A stretch of 64,000 nt of DNA from Chitinophaga pendula (lineage in GTDB: Bacteria > Bacteroidota > Bacteroidia > Chitinophagales > Chitinophagaceae): the NCBI RefSeq assembly GCF_020386615.1, contig NZ_CP077769.1:3844001-3908000 (forward strand), written 5' to 3'. The translations under genes were made by a program, and so were the position numbers. The notes beneath the pieces are model-generated. The model worked only from the letters and a program-made list of their open reading frames with translations. It was not told the DNA's origin and did no database searches. Numbering within the stretch: position 1 is the first letter of the stretch; the number at the start of each line of letters is the position of its first letter. Positions 19,401 to 26,361 of the stretch are shown one piece after another.

Positions 19401-19910
19401 GGCGGTGTGGTAGCCGATATAGGCACAGGAGACGGGCGTACCCAGCGGTACGCGGAGGGAGAACATGCCCAGGGTATCGGTGACTGTGGCGGCGATATTG
19501 CCGGCGGAAATGGTGGCGCCGGGGAGTGGGAGGCCGGAGGAGGCATCTCTGACTGTTCCATTTACCTGGGAGGCAGCTGCCGGCTGGGGAGTTACCTGTT
19601 TGATGATGATCTGCCGGCCTATTACGCGGAGGGTGTATGTCTGCGGAGGGAACAGCAGTTGCAGTATTTCGTGCAGGGGTACGTGGCGGCGATGTATGGA
19701 GCAGGGGGGTCTGTTGAGCAGTATATCGTTGGGGTATGCGAAAGAGGCGCTGGTCTGTTGTTCGAGCAGGTGGATGATGCGGAGCAAAGGTTGGTTGTCG
19801 ACCTCCAGTGACACCTTTTCGTGTAAGGGGGACGGTTGTTGGCGGGCATTAAGTGTGAGTCCTCTTATACAGAGGAGGCAAAGTAAGCATAGGATACGGC
19901 TGTGGTGCAT
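16473..19910 (-). CDS. SusC-type TonB-dependent transducer with STN signalling domain
   Basis: A 1145-residue outer membrane receptor: signal peptide (about 1-23); STN domain (about 33-103: VSLEVDNQPLLRIIHLL, PLHEILQLLF, IIIKQV); carboxypeptidase-like domain (about 115-190: GTVRDASSGLPLPGATI); TonB plug (QPLFVIDGVPIDN, ISVLKGGAAAALYGSRASNGVILITTKKG in pieces); and a barrel ending GINLCVKF. The STN domain contacts a FecR-like anti-sigma in the periplasm, so the receptor both imports its ligand and reports its presence. FecR (19950-20942) and an ECF sigma factor (20994-21545) lie directly upstream, which completes the signalling chain. Ligand unknown; the divergent GH16-type gene hints at a beta-glucan or galactan. 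Confidence 0.95.
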   Translation of the reverse strand: MHHSRILCLLCLLCIRGLTLNARQQPSPLHEKVSLEVDNQPLLRIIHLLEQQTSASFAYPNDILLNRPPCSIHRRHVPLHEILQLLFPPQTYTLRVIGRQIIIKQVTPQPAAASQVNGTVRDASSGLPLPGATISAGNIAATVTDTLGMFSLRVPLGTPVSCAYIGYHTATRNATQEPLLFEMSPGVQPMNTVVVTALGLNRSQRSLGYALADIDGRDITTAREVNPLNNLSAQVAGLDIYRVNSGVGGATKVTLRGPKIIGGNNQPLFVIDGVPIDNSSPGQAAKFGGYDLGDGSAAINPDEIATISVLKGGAAAALYGSRASNGVILITTKKGSSQGLQVTLSANTVVEQLNNNDDFQEEYGSGRDGILPRDVAIARDASQTSWGPRLHPDSLVWLWNGRKVPYRKAQKTSRHFFRQGLTTTNAVTAAAGNQHLQTRLTYTHINNKDIIPRSNQQRHNISVRTTAQPNKHWLADIRMGYANEQVVNRPALSDYSNNIGYVLSTVAPNIDLDWLKSYKDPVTGNYINWNDNVYQVNPYWAINEQPNDSKQDRITGFVLLKHQWTPDLYLQGRIGIDYTQFHFREFMEYSTPFNPSGMLTLKNRRLREINNELLLHYGKQIGHWQLTANAGLNRMDYIENVLNTTGRDINIRGIKSLYNFKTVLSQELLSRKRINSAYAAFNISYQNWLFLDITGRKDWSSSLTKGHRGYFYPSASVSFVFSDLLPASNVLSFGKWRCSLAQTGTDAIDPYQLTLSYGNDPELPGVGGFIIGGVAVDKIPATDLRPGTSRSIEAGLQLNFWKDRISLDLSYYHTNTIDQVLNVVVSPASGYTTAVINAGKVENRGVEAYLSLKPVATPNFKWELRLNAAQNRNRVNALNSLLSGYHMLSGARWGNASIVAKEGAAYGMIMGRKLLRDPQGRLILDAAGLPGFENADTPLGNGYYNWTAGITNQLTYKNLSLSILLDIKQGGNIYSMTNFIAHARGRAKGTVPGRDGWANSEKERIAAGKSPAEWIPTGGLQVKGVRQTGVDANGKPVYNSFSTFVNPQTYWQRITDNIPEPFVYDASFVKIRQLTLDYHCPPAICRQLALKELTVSLIARNPFTLYKAVPNIDPESSYNNGDGQGLEYGSLPTRRSYGINLCVKF

Positions 19911-19949
19911 ACAGCGCTGGATTTAGGTCCTGGTTGAATACGGCCCCTG

Positions 19950-20942
19950 TCAGGGGCTTTGCGGCGATAGCTCGTAGCTGATCCCATGTCCTGTTGTTAC
20001 TTTGGCGTTGAGCATTTCTGCCAGTATGTTGAGCATTTCTGCCAGCGATTCTTTGCGGAAGTGTACGGTTACGCGTTTATCCAGGAGGATGTTGTCGGTG
20101 ATGGTGATCCGGACATGATAATACGCGGAGAGTTGGCGGATGACTTCGCACAGTGGCTGGTCATCGAAGTGGAAGGACTGTCGTGTCCAATTGCCGGGGG
20201 TATCTCCCATTATGTTCCGTTTGTTGAGTTGTTCACCCTGAAAGGGTACGTATACTTCTTCATTGGATTGCAGGACGATTGACTGGTCTTTGCTGAGGCC
20301 GTTGACGCGGATGCTTCCCTCTTTTACGGAGATGATGGTGGCGGTGTCGGCGGTGTAGAGGTTGAAGGAGGTGCCTAATACGCGTATGGTTGTATTCTGG
20401 CCTTCGACGATAAATTTGCGATGTTCATCTTTTGCGACCACGAAGAAGGCTTCACCTTTCATGAGGCGAACGACGCGCCGGGTTCTCATGTCGCTATTAA
20501 AAGAGATGCCGGTGCCGGGTTTCAGGTATACTTTGGAGCCATCGGGCAGGTGTACGCTATCGATGATGTTGGCATGAGCGCGGATGAATTCCCATTCCTG
20601 AGCGCCGATATATTGTTGCCAGAAGTATACGGCGAGCAGGGCAGGCAGTAGTATAGCGGCGGCGACGCGGCATTTGCGGGCGGTGGTCCATACCGGCGGG
20701 GATGGGTGTTGTCGGGGGGTATTGGTACGGATATGTTCTTCCAGCTCCTCCCAAACGTTGTGGGCGGGGAATGGCTGTCCGGGTATATCGGCGGCGGTAT
20801 TCCAGAGTTGTCTGATGCGGGTATAGGTTTCCTGGTTATCCGGGGATGCTGCCAGCCATTCGCTGAGTTGCGTTTGTCTGTTGGCATCTTCGGGATGAGA
20901 CAGGCATTCGATGATGAATTCAGTGATATCCTCTCGTTTCAT
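19950..20942 (-). CDS. FecR-family anti-sigma factor
   Basis: A 330-residue inner-membrane anti-sigma regulator. I chose the ATG at 20942 (MKREDITEF); an in-frame ATG seven codons upstream adds only MYILYII. The N-terminal cytosolic part (DITEFIIECL ... NQETYTRIRQLW) binds the sigma factor. A membrane helix follows near residue 90 (AAAILLPALLAVYFW). The periplasmic FecR domain contains SVHLPDGSKVYLKPGTGISF and GEAFFVVAKDEHRKF, and the C-terminal DUF4974 domain ends FRKESLAEMLNILAEMLN. It sits between its sigma factor and its receptor and should relay the STN signal. Confidence 0.94.
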   Translation of the reverse strand: MKREDITEFIIECLSHPEDANRQTQLSEWLAASPDNQETYTRIRQLWNTAADIPGQPFPAHNVWEELEEHIRTNTPRQHPSPPVWTTARKCRVAAAILLPALLAVYFWQQYIGAQEWEFIRAHANIIDSVHLPDGSKVYLKPGTGISFNSDMRTRRVVRLMKGEAFFVVAKDEHRKFIVEGQNTTIRVLGTSFNLYTADTATIISVKEGSIRVNGLSKDQSIVLQSNEEVYVPFQGEQLNKRNIMGDTPGNWTRQSFHFDDQPLCEVIRQLSAYYHVRITITDNILLDKRVTVHFRKESLAEMLNILAEMLNAKVTTGHGISYELSPQSP

Positions 20943-20993
20943 GATAATATATAGTATATACAATCCAATAGCTGTATACTTTGATACTTTATG

Positions 20994-21545
20994 TTATTTT
21001 TTTTCGGTTTCCAGTATTTGAGTGCGTAGTTCTTTCAGGGCTGTTGCCAGCTGATAGTATACTGTATTTAATGTGATATTGAATTTGGCGGCTATCTCCT
21101 GTGGGGATAGTCCATGTATACGACTGAGGATAAATATTTCCCTGCATCTTGGGGGCAGGTTATTTAGGTGGTGTATAATTTCCTGCTGTAGTAGCAGGTA
21201 GTCGGCGGTTTTGGAGAAGGCATTTTCATCGGAGGCATATTGCAATATGTCGTCGCTGATATGCCGGGCGCTTCGTTTGAGTTCGTTGAGGGCCATGTTG
21301 GTGATGGAGCGGTAGAGGTAATTGCGTACTGGGCCGTTGATGTTGATACGGTCGGCGCGGTCCCACAGGATCACGAACAGGTTGTGTACGAGGTCTCTAG
21401 CTACGCCATGATCTCTGACCCAGCGATATGCGAGCAGGAATAGTTCGTCGCTGAAGGCCATGTACAATTCTTTGAACATGTTTTTATCATGGCGGCGCAA
21501 ACCTGTCAGCAGTTGTTCTGAAGAGTATCTGAATGTATCAGTCAT
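20994..21545 (-). CDS. ECF RNA polymerase sigma factor
   Basis: A 183-residue sigma-70 factor of the extracytoplasmic-function class. Region 2 includes FKELYMAFSDELFLLAYRWV and VHNLFVILWDRAD; region 4 includes LPPRCREIFILSRIHGLSPQEIAAKF and LNTVYYQLATALKELR, the promoter -35 helix-turn-helix. It is first in the order sigma, FecR, SusC, SusD, so the locus probably autoregulates. The divergent GH16-type gene 317 bases away may also be in the regulon. Confidence 0.95.
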   Translation of the reverse strand: MTDTFRYSSEQLLTGLRRHDKNMFKELYMAFSDELFLLAYRWVRDHGVARDLVHNLFVILWDRADRININGPVRNYLYRSITNMALNELKRSARHISDDILQYASDENAFSKTADYLLLQQEIIHHLNNLPPRCREIFILSRIHGLSPQEIAAKFNITLNTVYYQLATALKELRTQILETEKK

Positions 21546-21862
21546 TTATAAGGGCAACGTAAAAAATGGCTAAATAAATAGACTTTGGTTTGTCATTGAC
21601 TTCATCAAAAGTGATAATCTGTAGCAGCGGGTTGGCTGACAGGTCGATCATAACGCTTGTAAGCAGGCAACAGATTCCACAACACTCGCTGTCGCCTGTC
21701 TGCTTGATGTCTAATAAATTTATAAATAAATCAGCAAAAAAAATCTACAAAGGTTATCAAAGTTCTGTCATGCAGGATTGTCATAATAATAATCGTCTAT
21801 TAAATGTGCCGATGCGTAACATTGGCTTTATGATCTTTTTGTTAATGCTAAAATTCCAACAC
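21546..21862. promoter_or_regulatory. Divergent intergenic region between ECF sigma and GH16-type genes
   Basis: 317 bases without a credible gene. It must hold the promoters of both the sigma operon and the glycosidase. The stretch 21716-21760 is very A-rich. I found no clear -33/-7 pair. The open frame of the glycosidase extends back to 21590, but the residues it adds have no secretion signal of their own. Confidence 0.45.
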
Positions 21863-22639
21863 ATGTACAAGTTCATGACAACTCTTTTACTGGCTGCTGC
21901 TTTGATCTCCTGCAGCAAGGATGTGCAACCTGATGCTCCCGGGGATGCCACTGCCAACAATCGCCCGCCGGCGAAGACGGAAGCGCTAACGATCAACTGG
22001 AGTGGTTATACCTGGAATGTGAAGCAGCCTTCGGGCACCAGTGGTCCTGGTAATAATTACTGGAGTCCTGACAATGTGTGGGTGGATGCGCAAGGCCGGT
22101 TGCATTTAAAGATCAAAAGGGAGCCAAGTGGTCGCTGGACCTGTGCGGAGATCTATTCTACCCGCACTTTTGGTTATGGATCTTATGTATGGAAGGTGGA
22201 AGGCCGGGTAGACAAGCTGGACCGGAACATTGTGTTCGGGTTGTTCAACTACAAATCTGGTGATGACGGGCATCACGAGGTGGACGTAGAGTTTGCCCGT
22301 TGGGGTAATGATGCCTCGCATAATTTCAATTACACGGTGTATCCAGCTTATGGTGATCCGGCTACGCGTGATTTCCAGACATATGAGCTGGCGTTGAACG
22401 GTACTTACAGTACTTACCGGTTCAACCGTAACAGTACGCGGGTGGCTTACAAGAGTTTCCACGGGCATACGGAGAATGAGTCGAATGCTTTTTACGCCTG
22501 GACGACCCGGGCGGGTTTTCCTGTAAGTACAGAGGCATTGCCGGTGCATCTTAATCTTTGGTTATTCCAGGGGCAGGCGCCGGCTAACGGACAGGAGGTG
22601 GAGCTGATCGTTCATTCCTTCACTTATACTCCGCAGTAG
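21863..22639 (+). CDS. GH16-family-type glycoside hydrolase lipoprotein
   Basis: The ATG at 21863 starts a lipoprotein signal (MYKFMTTLLLAAALISCSKD, lipobox LISC), giving 258 residues. The mature part is a single jelly-roll domain. The GH16 active-site signature ExDxxE appears as Glu139-Val-Asp141-Val-Glu143 (HHEVDVEF). Supporting pieces are YWSPDNVWVDAQGRLHLKI, FGYGSYVWKVEGR and a W-rich late segment (LPVHLNLWLFQG). GH16 enzymes cut beta-1,3/1,4-glucans, galactans or xyloglucan; specificity cannot be read here. Expected location: membrane-anchored, facing periplasm or surface. It is divergent to the ECF/FecR/SusCD locus, so it probably belongs to the same uptake system. Confidence 0.87.
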   Translation: MYKFMTTLLLAAALISCSKDVQPDAPGDATANNRPPAKTEALTINWSGYTWNVKQPSGTSGPGNNYWSPDNVWVDAQGRLHLKIKREPSGRWTCAEIYSTRTFGYGSYVWKVEGRVDKLDRNIVFGLFNYKSGDDGHHEVDVEFARWGNDASHNFNYTVYPAYGDPATRDFQTYELALNGTYSTYRFNRNSTRVAYKSFHGHTENESNAFYAWTTRAGFPVSTEALPVHLNLWLFQGQAPANGQEVELIVHSFTYTPQ

Positions 22640-22671
22640 TTATCCGGAGCAGCCTGTTTATTTAGCGTGGG

Positions 22672-22702
22672 GCCCGTAGATGTTATCATTTACGGGCTTT
22701 TT
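22672..22702 (+). terminator. Terminator after the GH16-type gene
   Basis: Stem GCCCGTA / TACGGGC with a 12-base loop, followed directly by TTTTT. It begins 33 bases after the stop codon. Confidence 0.8.
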
Positions 22703-22734
22703 GTATATTCGGGTTATTATCAGCGGAGTAGACC

Positions 22735-23316
22735 ATGCCACGTTCATTTTCCATCTTAGCTATCTGCGGGAGCACGAAGCAGCGATCTGCCAATTTACAT
22801 CTTATCCATGCTATTACGGCGATGAGTGCCGGAGAGGCGGACGTGCGGTTATATACGGAATTGATGATGCTTCCCCCTTTCAGTCCGGATCTGGATACTG
22901 CGGATGCTCCTGTGGCGGTAGCAGCTTTGCGGGCGGCGATTGCGGCGGCGGATGCGGTTTTGATCTCTACGCCGGAATATGCCGGTGGGGTACCCGGGGT
23001 GCTTAAGAATGCGATTGACTGGACGGTTTCGTCTATGACATTTTCCCGGAAGCCGGTAGCGCTCATTACCGGTTCTACAGCGGGGAGGATGGCCCATCAG
23101 TCGTTGCTGGGTACTTTGCTGATCATTGAGAGCCGGATCACGGCGTCCACCCAGTTATTATTACCAGCTATACAAACGAAGGTGCGGGAAGGTGCCGGTA
23201 TTATTGATACGGCGGCAAAAGAGCAGGTAGCAGCCTTATTAGCAGGGCTTTATGCGATCATCGCGGATGTTGAGGGCAATCAGCTCGATTATCTGCCCGC
23301 TCCGCCAGTACATTAG
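22735..23316 (+). CDS. NAD(P)H-dependent FMN reductase (flavodoxin-like fold)
   Basis: A 193-residue cytosolic oxidoreductase. The FMN phosphate loop is ICGSTKQRSAN (residues about 9-19). The family signature PEYAGGVPGVLKNAIDW lies near 84-100, followed by KPVALITGSTAGRMAHQ. Such enzymes reduce free flavin, quinones, azo compounds or chromate with NAD(P)H. The gene stands alone after a terminator. The next item on this strand is the RiPP-like peptide 229 bases on; a functional link is possible but unsupported. Confidence 0.92.
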   Translation: MPRSFSILAICGSTKQRSANLHLIHAITAMSAGEADVRLYTELMMLPPFSPDLDTADAPVAVAALRAAIAAADAVLISTPEYAGGVPGVLKNAIDWTVSSMTFSRKPVALITGSTAGRMAHQSLLGTLLIIESRITASTQLLLPAIQTKVREGAGIIDTAAKEQVAALLAGLYAIIADVEGNQLDYLPAPPVH

Positions 23317-23545
23317 TGTTGTATTCGTCTGCTTGTGCAGGCTTTCACCCGTGTATAATATTTTTCATTTATTTCCCGAAAATTCTCTACATTAAAGTAG
23401 CCAACGATAACTGATCACATAAAGGAAACCTTGTTTAGTCGTTTTTGCTTTGTCAACCATGTTTATTTTACGGAAACCAATATGTTAACAGTCCACCTCT
23501 AAGGGCATATCCTCTTTTTTTCACCCATAAAAAAAACCTTTAGTT

Positions 23546-23713
23546 ATGAAAAAAGTTCCCAGTAAAAAACTGCTCCTTGAAAAGATCAAAATTGGTCCTT
23601 TGAATGGTAGTACTTCCCGTGACGGGCGTGCTCCTGAGACTTTTTATTGCAGCCGCTTGAATTGTGAGGTTTCTATTGAGATCCCTTGTGTGACAAGGAC
23701 CTGTTTCCCATGA
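23546..23713 (+). CDS. Candidate class I lanthipeptide-type RiPP precursor peptide, orphan
   Basis: A 55-residue ORF starting MKKVPSKKLLLEKIKIGPLN. The leader has the Lys/Leu pattern KKLLLEKIKI..LNG seen in Bacteroidota lanthipeptide precursors (KLxLxKxxIxxLN type). The rest is a short core, STSRDGRAPETF then YCSRLNCEVSIEIPCVTRTCFP in pieces, with four Cys (residues 35, 40, 48, 53 by my count) and several Ser/Thr. These could form thioether rings if dehydrated by a LanB-type enzyme. No dehydratase, cyclase, protease or dedicated exporter lies in the window, so it would rely on a distant synthetase. The peptide is followed within seven bases by a hairpin, consistent with a one-gene unit. Assignment rests on leader pattern and composition. 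Confidence 0.66.
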   Translation: MKKVPSKKLLLEKIKIGPLNGSTSRDGRAPETFYCSRLNCEVSIEIPCVTRTCFP

Positions 23714-23719
23714 TCTTAG

Positions 23720-23760
23720 TACGCCAACCCGGCGGTTTAACCAGCTGTCGGGCTGGCGTA
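23720..23760 (+). terminator. Hairpin after the RiPP-like peptide
   Basis: Arms TACGCCAACCC and GGGCTGGCGTA pair over 11 positions with one A-C mismatch around a 19-base loop; ATTTATATAA follows. The T-run is weak, but position and stem support termination of the small gene. Confidence 0.65.
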
Positions 23761-23798
23761 ATTTATATAAGCCAGGAATACGGGTTAGTTATACAAGA

Positions 23799-23870
23799 GG
23801 TGGACGGGAGCTACACGAATGTTATACCTCAGCTATACAAAAGGTGGACTTATATTATACCTCTTTCCTA
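23799..23870. repeat. Second locus of the 44-bp GGTGGAC repeat
   Basis: GGTGGAC heads lie at 23799 and 23843, again exactly 44 bases apart. The full first unit matches the unit at 5441 at about 32 of 44 positions by hand alignment (shared blocks GGTGGAC, ACGAATG, TATACC). The second copy is cut off by the stop codon of the efflux gene at 23871. The diverged head-to-tail copies suggest an old dispersed minisatellite-like element. Confidence 0.7.
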
Positions 23871-25424
23871 TTAATGATCGGCCAGTATGGGCGCCGGCAT
23901 CTTTTTGGCGGGGCGCCGTCCTATTACGAGTAGCAGTAATGGCAATGCCAATACGAAGATCATCCCGATAAAAAGATAAGCATCCAGATAACTTAATGTA
24001 GCGGACTGTTTGATCACGACCTGGTCGAGCAGGGCGATGGCTTTTTGCCTGGCCAGTGCTGTTGTGGCACCTGCCTGTTCGAAGCGTTGTGTATAGGCGG
24101 CGAGGCGCTGTGCGGTGATCGGGTTATCGGGGGTGACATGGGAGACCAGGTCCAACCGATGGCTGGCCATTCGTCGTGCTATGTAGGTGTTGACGATGGA
24201 GATGCCGAAGGAGCCTCCCAGCTGGCGCATCATATTATTCAAGGACGCCCCTTGCGGCATGTCTTTGGGTTCGAGGGAAGATACCGCCAGCATGGTAAGC
24301 GGTACTGTAAGCAGCGCAATGCCTAACGCGCGGAATATCAGGTATACACTTAGTTGTGTAGCGGTGATATCGAGATCTATCTGGTACATTTTCCAGCTGA
24401 AGAAAATGAACAGCAGGTATCCGGTGGTGATGATGACGATGGGTGGGACACCTTTTTGTAATGCCTGGCCGGATAGTATTAATGCTAAGATGGCGATGAT
24501 GGCTCCTGGCAAGAGGAGCAATCCTGTTTCGGTAGGTGTAAAGTTGAGCAGTCGTTGTGCAAATACGGGGGTAAGGAATACGGAGGTGAACAATCCCATA
24601 CCGGTGACAAACGTCAGTACGGCTGCTACTGCGAGGGAGCGGCTTTTTAGCACCCGCAGGTTGACGACCGGTGTTTGTACCCGTAGTTCCCATAGTACGA
24701 ATGCGGTGAGGGCTATTATCGCTATGATGGTAAATGCGGTGATGTACCCGGTGGCAAACCAATCTTCTGTTTCGCCTCTTTCGAGGACGGTCTGTAAGGT
24801 ACTGACCCCTACGATCAGGAGGGCGATACCTGTCCAGTCGATCTTTTTGATGATCATCCGTTCTTTGGGTTCCTGCAGCAGCCAGTAGCAGGAGATGGTG
24901 ACGGCGATGCCCAGGGGGATGTTGACATAAAATATCCAAGGCCAGGAATAGTATTCGGTGATCCATCCACCGAGGGTGGGACCTATTGTGGGGCCGACGA
25001 ATACGCCTACGCCGAACATAGCGCTGGCGATGCTTTGCTTTTCGCGGGGGAACTGTTCAAACATGACTGTTTGGGATACGGACAGCAGTGATCCTCCACC
25101 TATTCCCTGAAGGAAGCGGAAGAATACCAGTTCCCAGATATTGGTGGCGTTCCCGCAGAAAAAGGAACAGGCGGTAAACAGGATTACGGAACCTATATAA
25201 TAGTTACGGCGGCCCAGCTTAGCGGTGAGGAAGCTGGTAATGGGGATAACGATCACGTTGGCGATGGCGTAGGAGGTGATGACCCAGCTGGTATCTTCCA
25301 GGGTGGCGCCGAGGTTACCGCTCATATGGGATAATGCCACGTTGACGATGGAGGTATCTATGAGCTCCATGATGGCAGCGCATATTACGGTGATGATGAG
25401 GATCTGTCGTTTTAAACTTTGCAT
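23871..25424 (-). CDS. DHA2-family (EmrB/QacA-type) multidrug efflux permease
   Basis: An inner-membrane major facilitator with about 14 helices; 517 residues from the ATG at 25424 (MQSLKRQILI), chosen because the first membrane helix then starts at once. An upstream in-frame ATG at 25454 would add ten residues. Family marks: ELIDTSIVNVAL in helix 1 (motif D1), LTAKLGRRNYY (motif A), and GPTIGPTLGGWI in helix 5 (motif C of drug/H+ antiporters). It should export lipophilic drugs or toxins using the proton gradient. No EmrA adaptor is adjacent. Control is very likely by the TetR protein at 25590-26177: the palindrome AACCGATCGGTC lies about 135 bases upstream of this gene and again in front of tetR. 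Confidence 0.93.
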   Translation of the reverse strand: MQSLKRQILIITVICAAIMELIDTSIVNVALSHMSGNLGATLEDTSWVITSYAIANVIVIPITSFLTAKLGRRNYYIGSVILFTACSFFCGNATNIWELVFFRFLQGIGGGSLLSVSQTVMFEQFPREKQSIASAMFGVGVFVGPTIGPTLGGWITEYYSWPWIFYVNIPLGIAVTISCYWLLQEPKERMIIKKIDWTGIALLIVGVSTLQTVLERGETEDWFATGYITAFTIIAIIALTAFVLWELRVQTPVVNLRVLKSRSLAVAAVLTFVTGMGLFTSVFLTPVFAQRLLNFTPTETGLLLLPGAIIAILALILSGQALQKGVPPIVIITTGYLLFIFFSWKMYQIDLDITATQLSVYLIFRALGIALLTVPLTMLAVSSLEPKDMPQGASLNNMMRQLGGSFGISIVNTYIARRMASHRLDLVSHVTPDNPITAQRLAAYTQRFEQAGATTALARQKAIALLDQVVIKQSATLSYLDAYLFIGMIFVLALPLLLLVIGRRPAKKMPAPILADH

Positions 25425-25556
25425 AGCGGTGCCATTACATACCGGTGGGTACATTTCAGGTGAAAAGAATATTTGTAGCGCTCAGGATGTGTGAAGAGGC
25501 GTGATGGTTTTTGGCCTGTCTATGAAAGGCAGGCGGTGTGGAAGCGCGGCGCACAC

Positions 25557-25571
25557 AAAACCGATCGGTCT
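25557..25571. promoter_or_regulatory. TetR operator, copy 1 (in front of the efflux gene)
   Basis: AAAACCGATCGGTCT, with the perfect 10-base palindrome ACCGATCGGT, between the TetR stop and the permease start. The identical 15-base string recurs at 26192-26206. Confidence 0.75.
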
Positions 25572-25589
25572 CTACACAGGCAAAAAAAT

Positions 25590-26177
25590 TTATAGACTGA
25601 AGGCATCTATTTCAGCGGCCAGGATGTCTGTTACAATTTTCATTTGTTGTGGATTGCCTAATACGCGGGTGACCAATATAGCTCCTTCTATCATGGTGAA
25701 CATTTTAACTGCAAAGTGCCGGGCATTTACGGACGGATCGAATTCGCCTGCCTGGATACCGGCGGTTACCAGGTTGGTGATGCGGGATTCTGCGGCCTGG
25801 ATGGCTTCGCCTACTCTACCCCGGATGATGGGGTTTGTATCGTCGGCTTCGACGCCGAAGTTGAGCAGGGGGCAACCGCCGCCGTTGTGAGCGGGCAGCA
25901 CATCGCGATAGAATTCGAGGAGTGCTTTCAGTTTAGCTTTGGCGGTTGGCTTATCGCGCAAGGCGTTGTCGATGGCACTGGTCAGGCGTTGGGTAAGGTA
26001 CTTGAATACTTCCTGGCAGATCTCTTCTTTGCTTTCGAAATTGCCGTATATACCACCTTTGGCCAGTTTGGTAGCTGCCATGATATCGGAGATTGCGGTA
26101 CCTGCCATTCCTTTCTGGTTGATGACAAGTGCTGCTTTCTCGATAATCATTTGTCTGGTTGTACTTTCTCCTTTCAT
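25590..26177 (-). CDS. TetR/AcrR-family repressor of the adjacent efflux gene
   Basis: A 195-residue regulator. The N-terminal helix-turn-helix is classic (IIEKAALVINQKGMAGTAISDI, then KLAKGGIYGNFESKEEI, in pieces, residues 10-55). The C-terminal ligand domain resembles the YxaF/TetR_C_11 group, with HNGGGCPLLNFGVEADDTNP around 95-115. It is transcribed toward the permease (135-base gap with its own operator) and has the same operator 15 bases before its start, so it should repress both itself and the pump until a pump substrate binds. Confidence 0.94.
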   Translation of the reverse strand: MKGESTTRQMIIEKAALVINQKGMAGTAISDIMAATKLAKGGIYGNFESKEEICQEVFKYLTQRLTSAIDNALRDKPTAKAKLKALLEFYRDVLPAHNGGGCPLLNFGVEADDTNPIIRGRVGEAIQAAESRITNLVTAGIQAGEFDPSVNARHFAVKMFTMIEGAILVTRVLGNPQQMKIVTDILAAEIDAFSL

Positions 26178-26191
26178 GACGGCACAAAGTT

Positions 26192-26206
26192 AAAACCGAT
26201 CGGTCT
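26192..26206. promoter_or_regulatory. TetR operator, copy 2 (in front of tetR)
   Basis: The same 15 bases as at 25557-25571, centred on ACCGATCGGT, ending 15 bases before the tetR start. This supports autoregulation. Confidence 0.75.
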
Positions 26207-26361
26207 TACCGCCAAATCTTTTTTATTTTGGGATAGTTATCGGGGGTTGAGATTGTTAAAATAGCGGTACACATGTCAATATTTGTTATATTAGCCGCCT
26301 TTTCGGGTTTACCCCAGGTTTGTTAAAGTAGTTCCATATTTATCACACAATTCAAACAAAG

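Noticed and set aside
20007..20045. A 21-base near-duplication in the FecR gene (LAEMLN twice)
   Set aside because: The two copies align with the normal DUF4974 end helix and the protein length is standard, so this is not an insertion.
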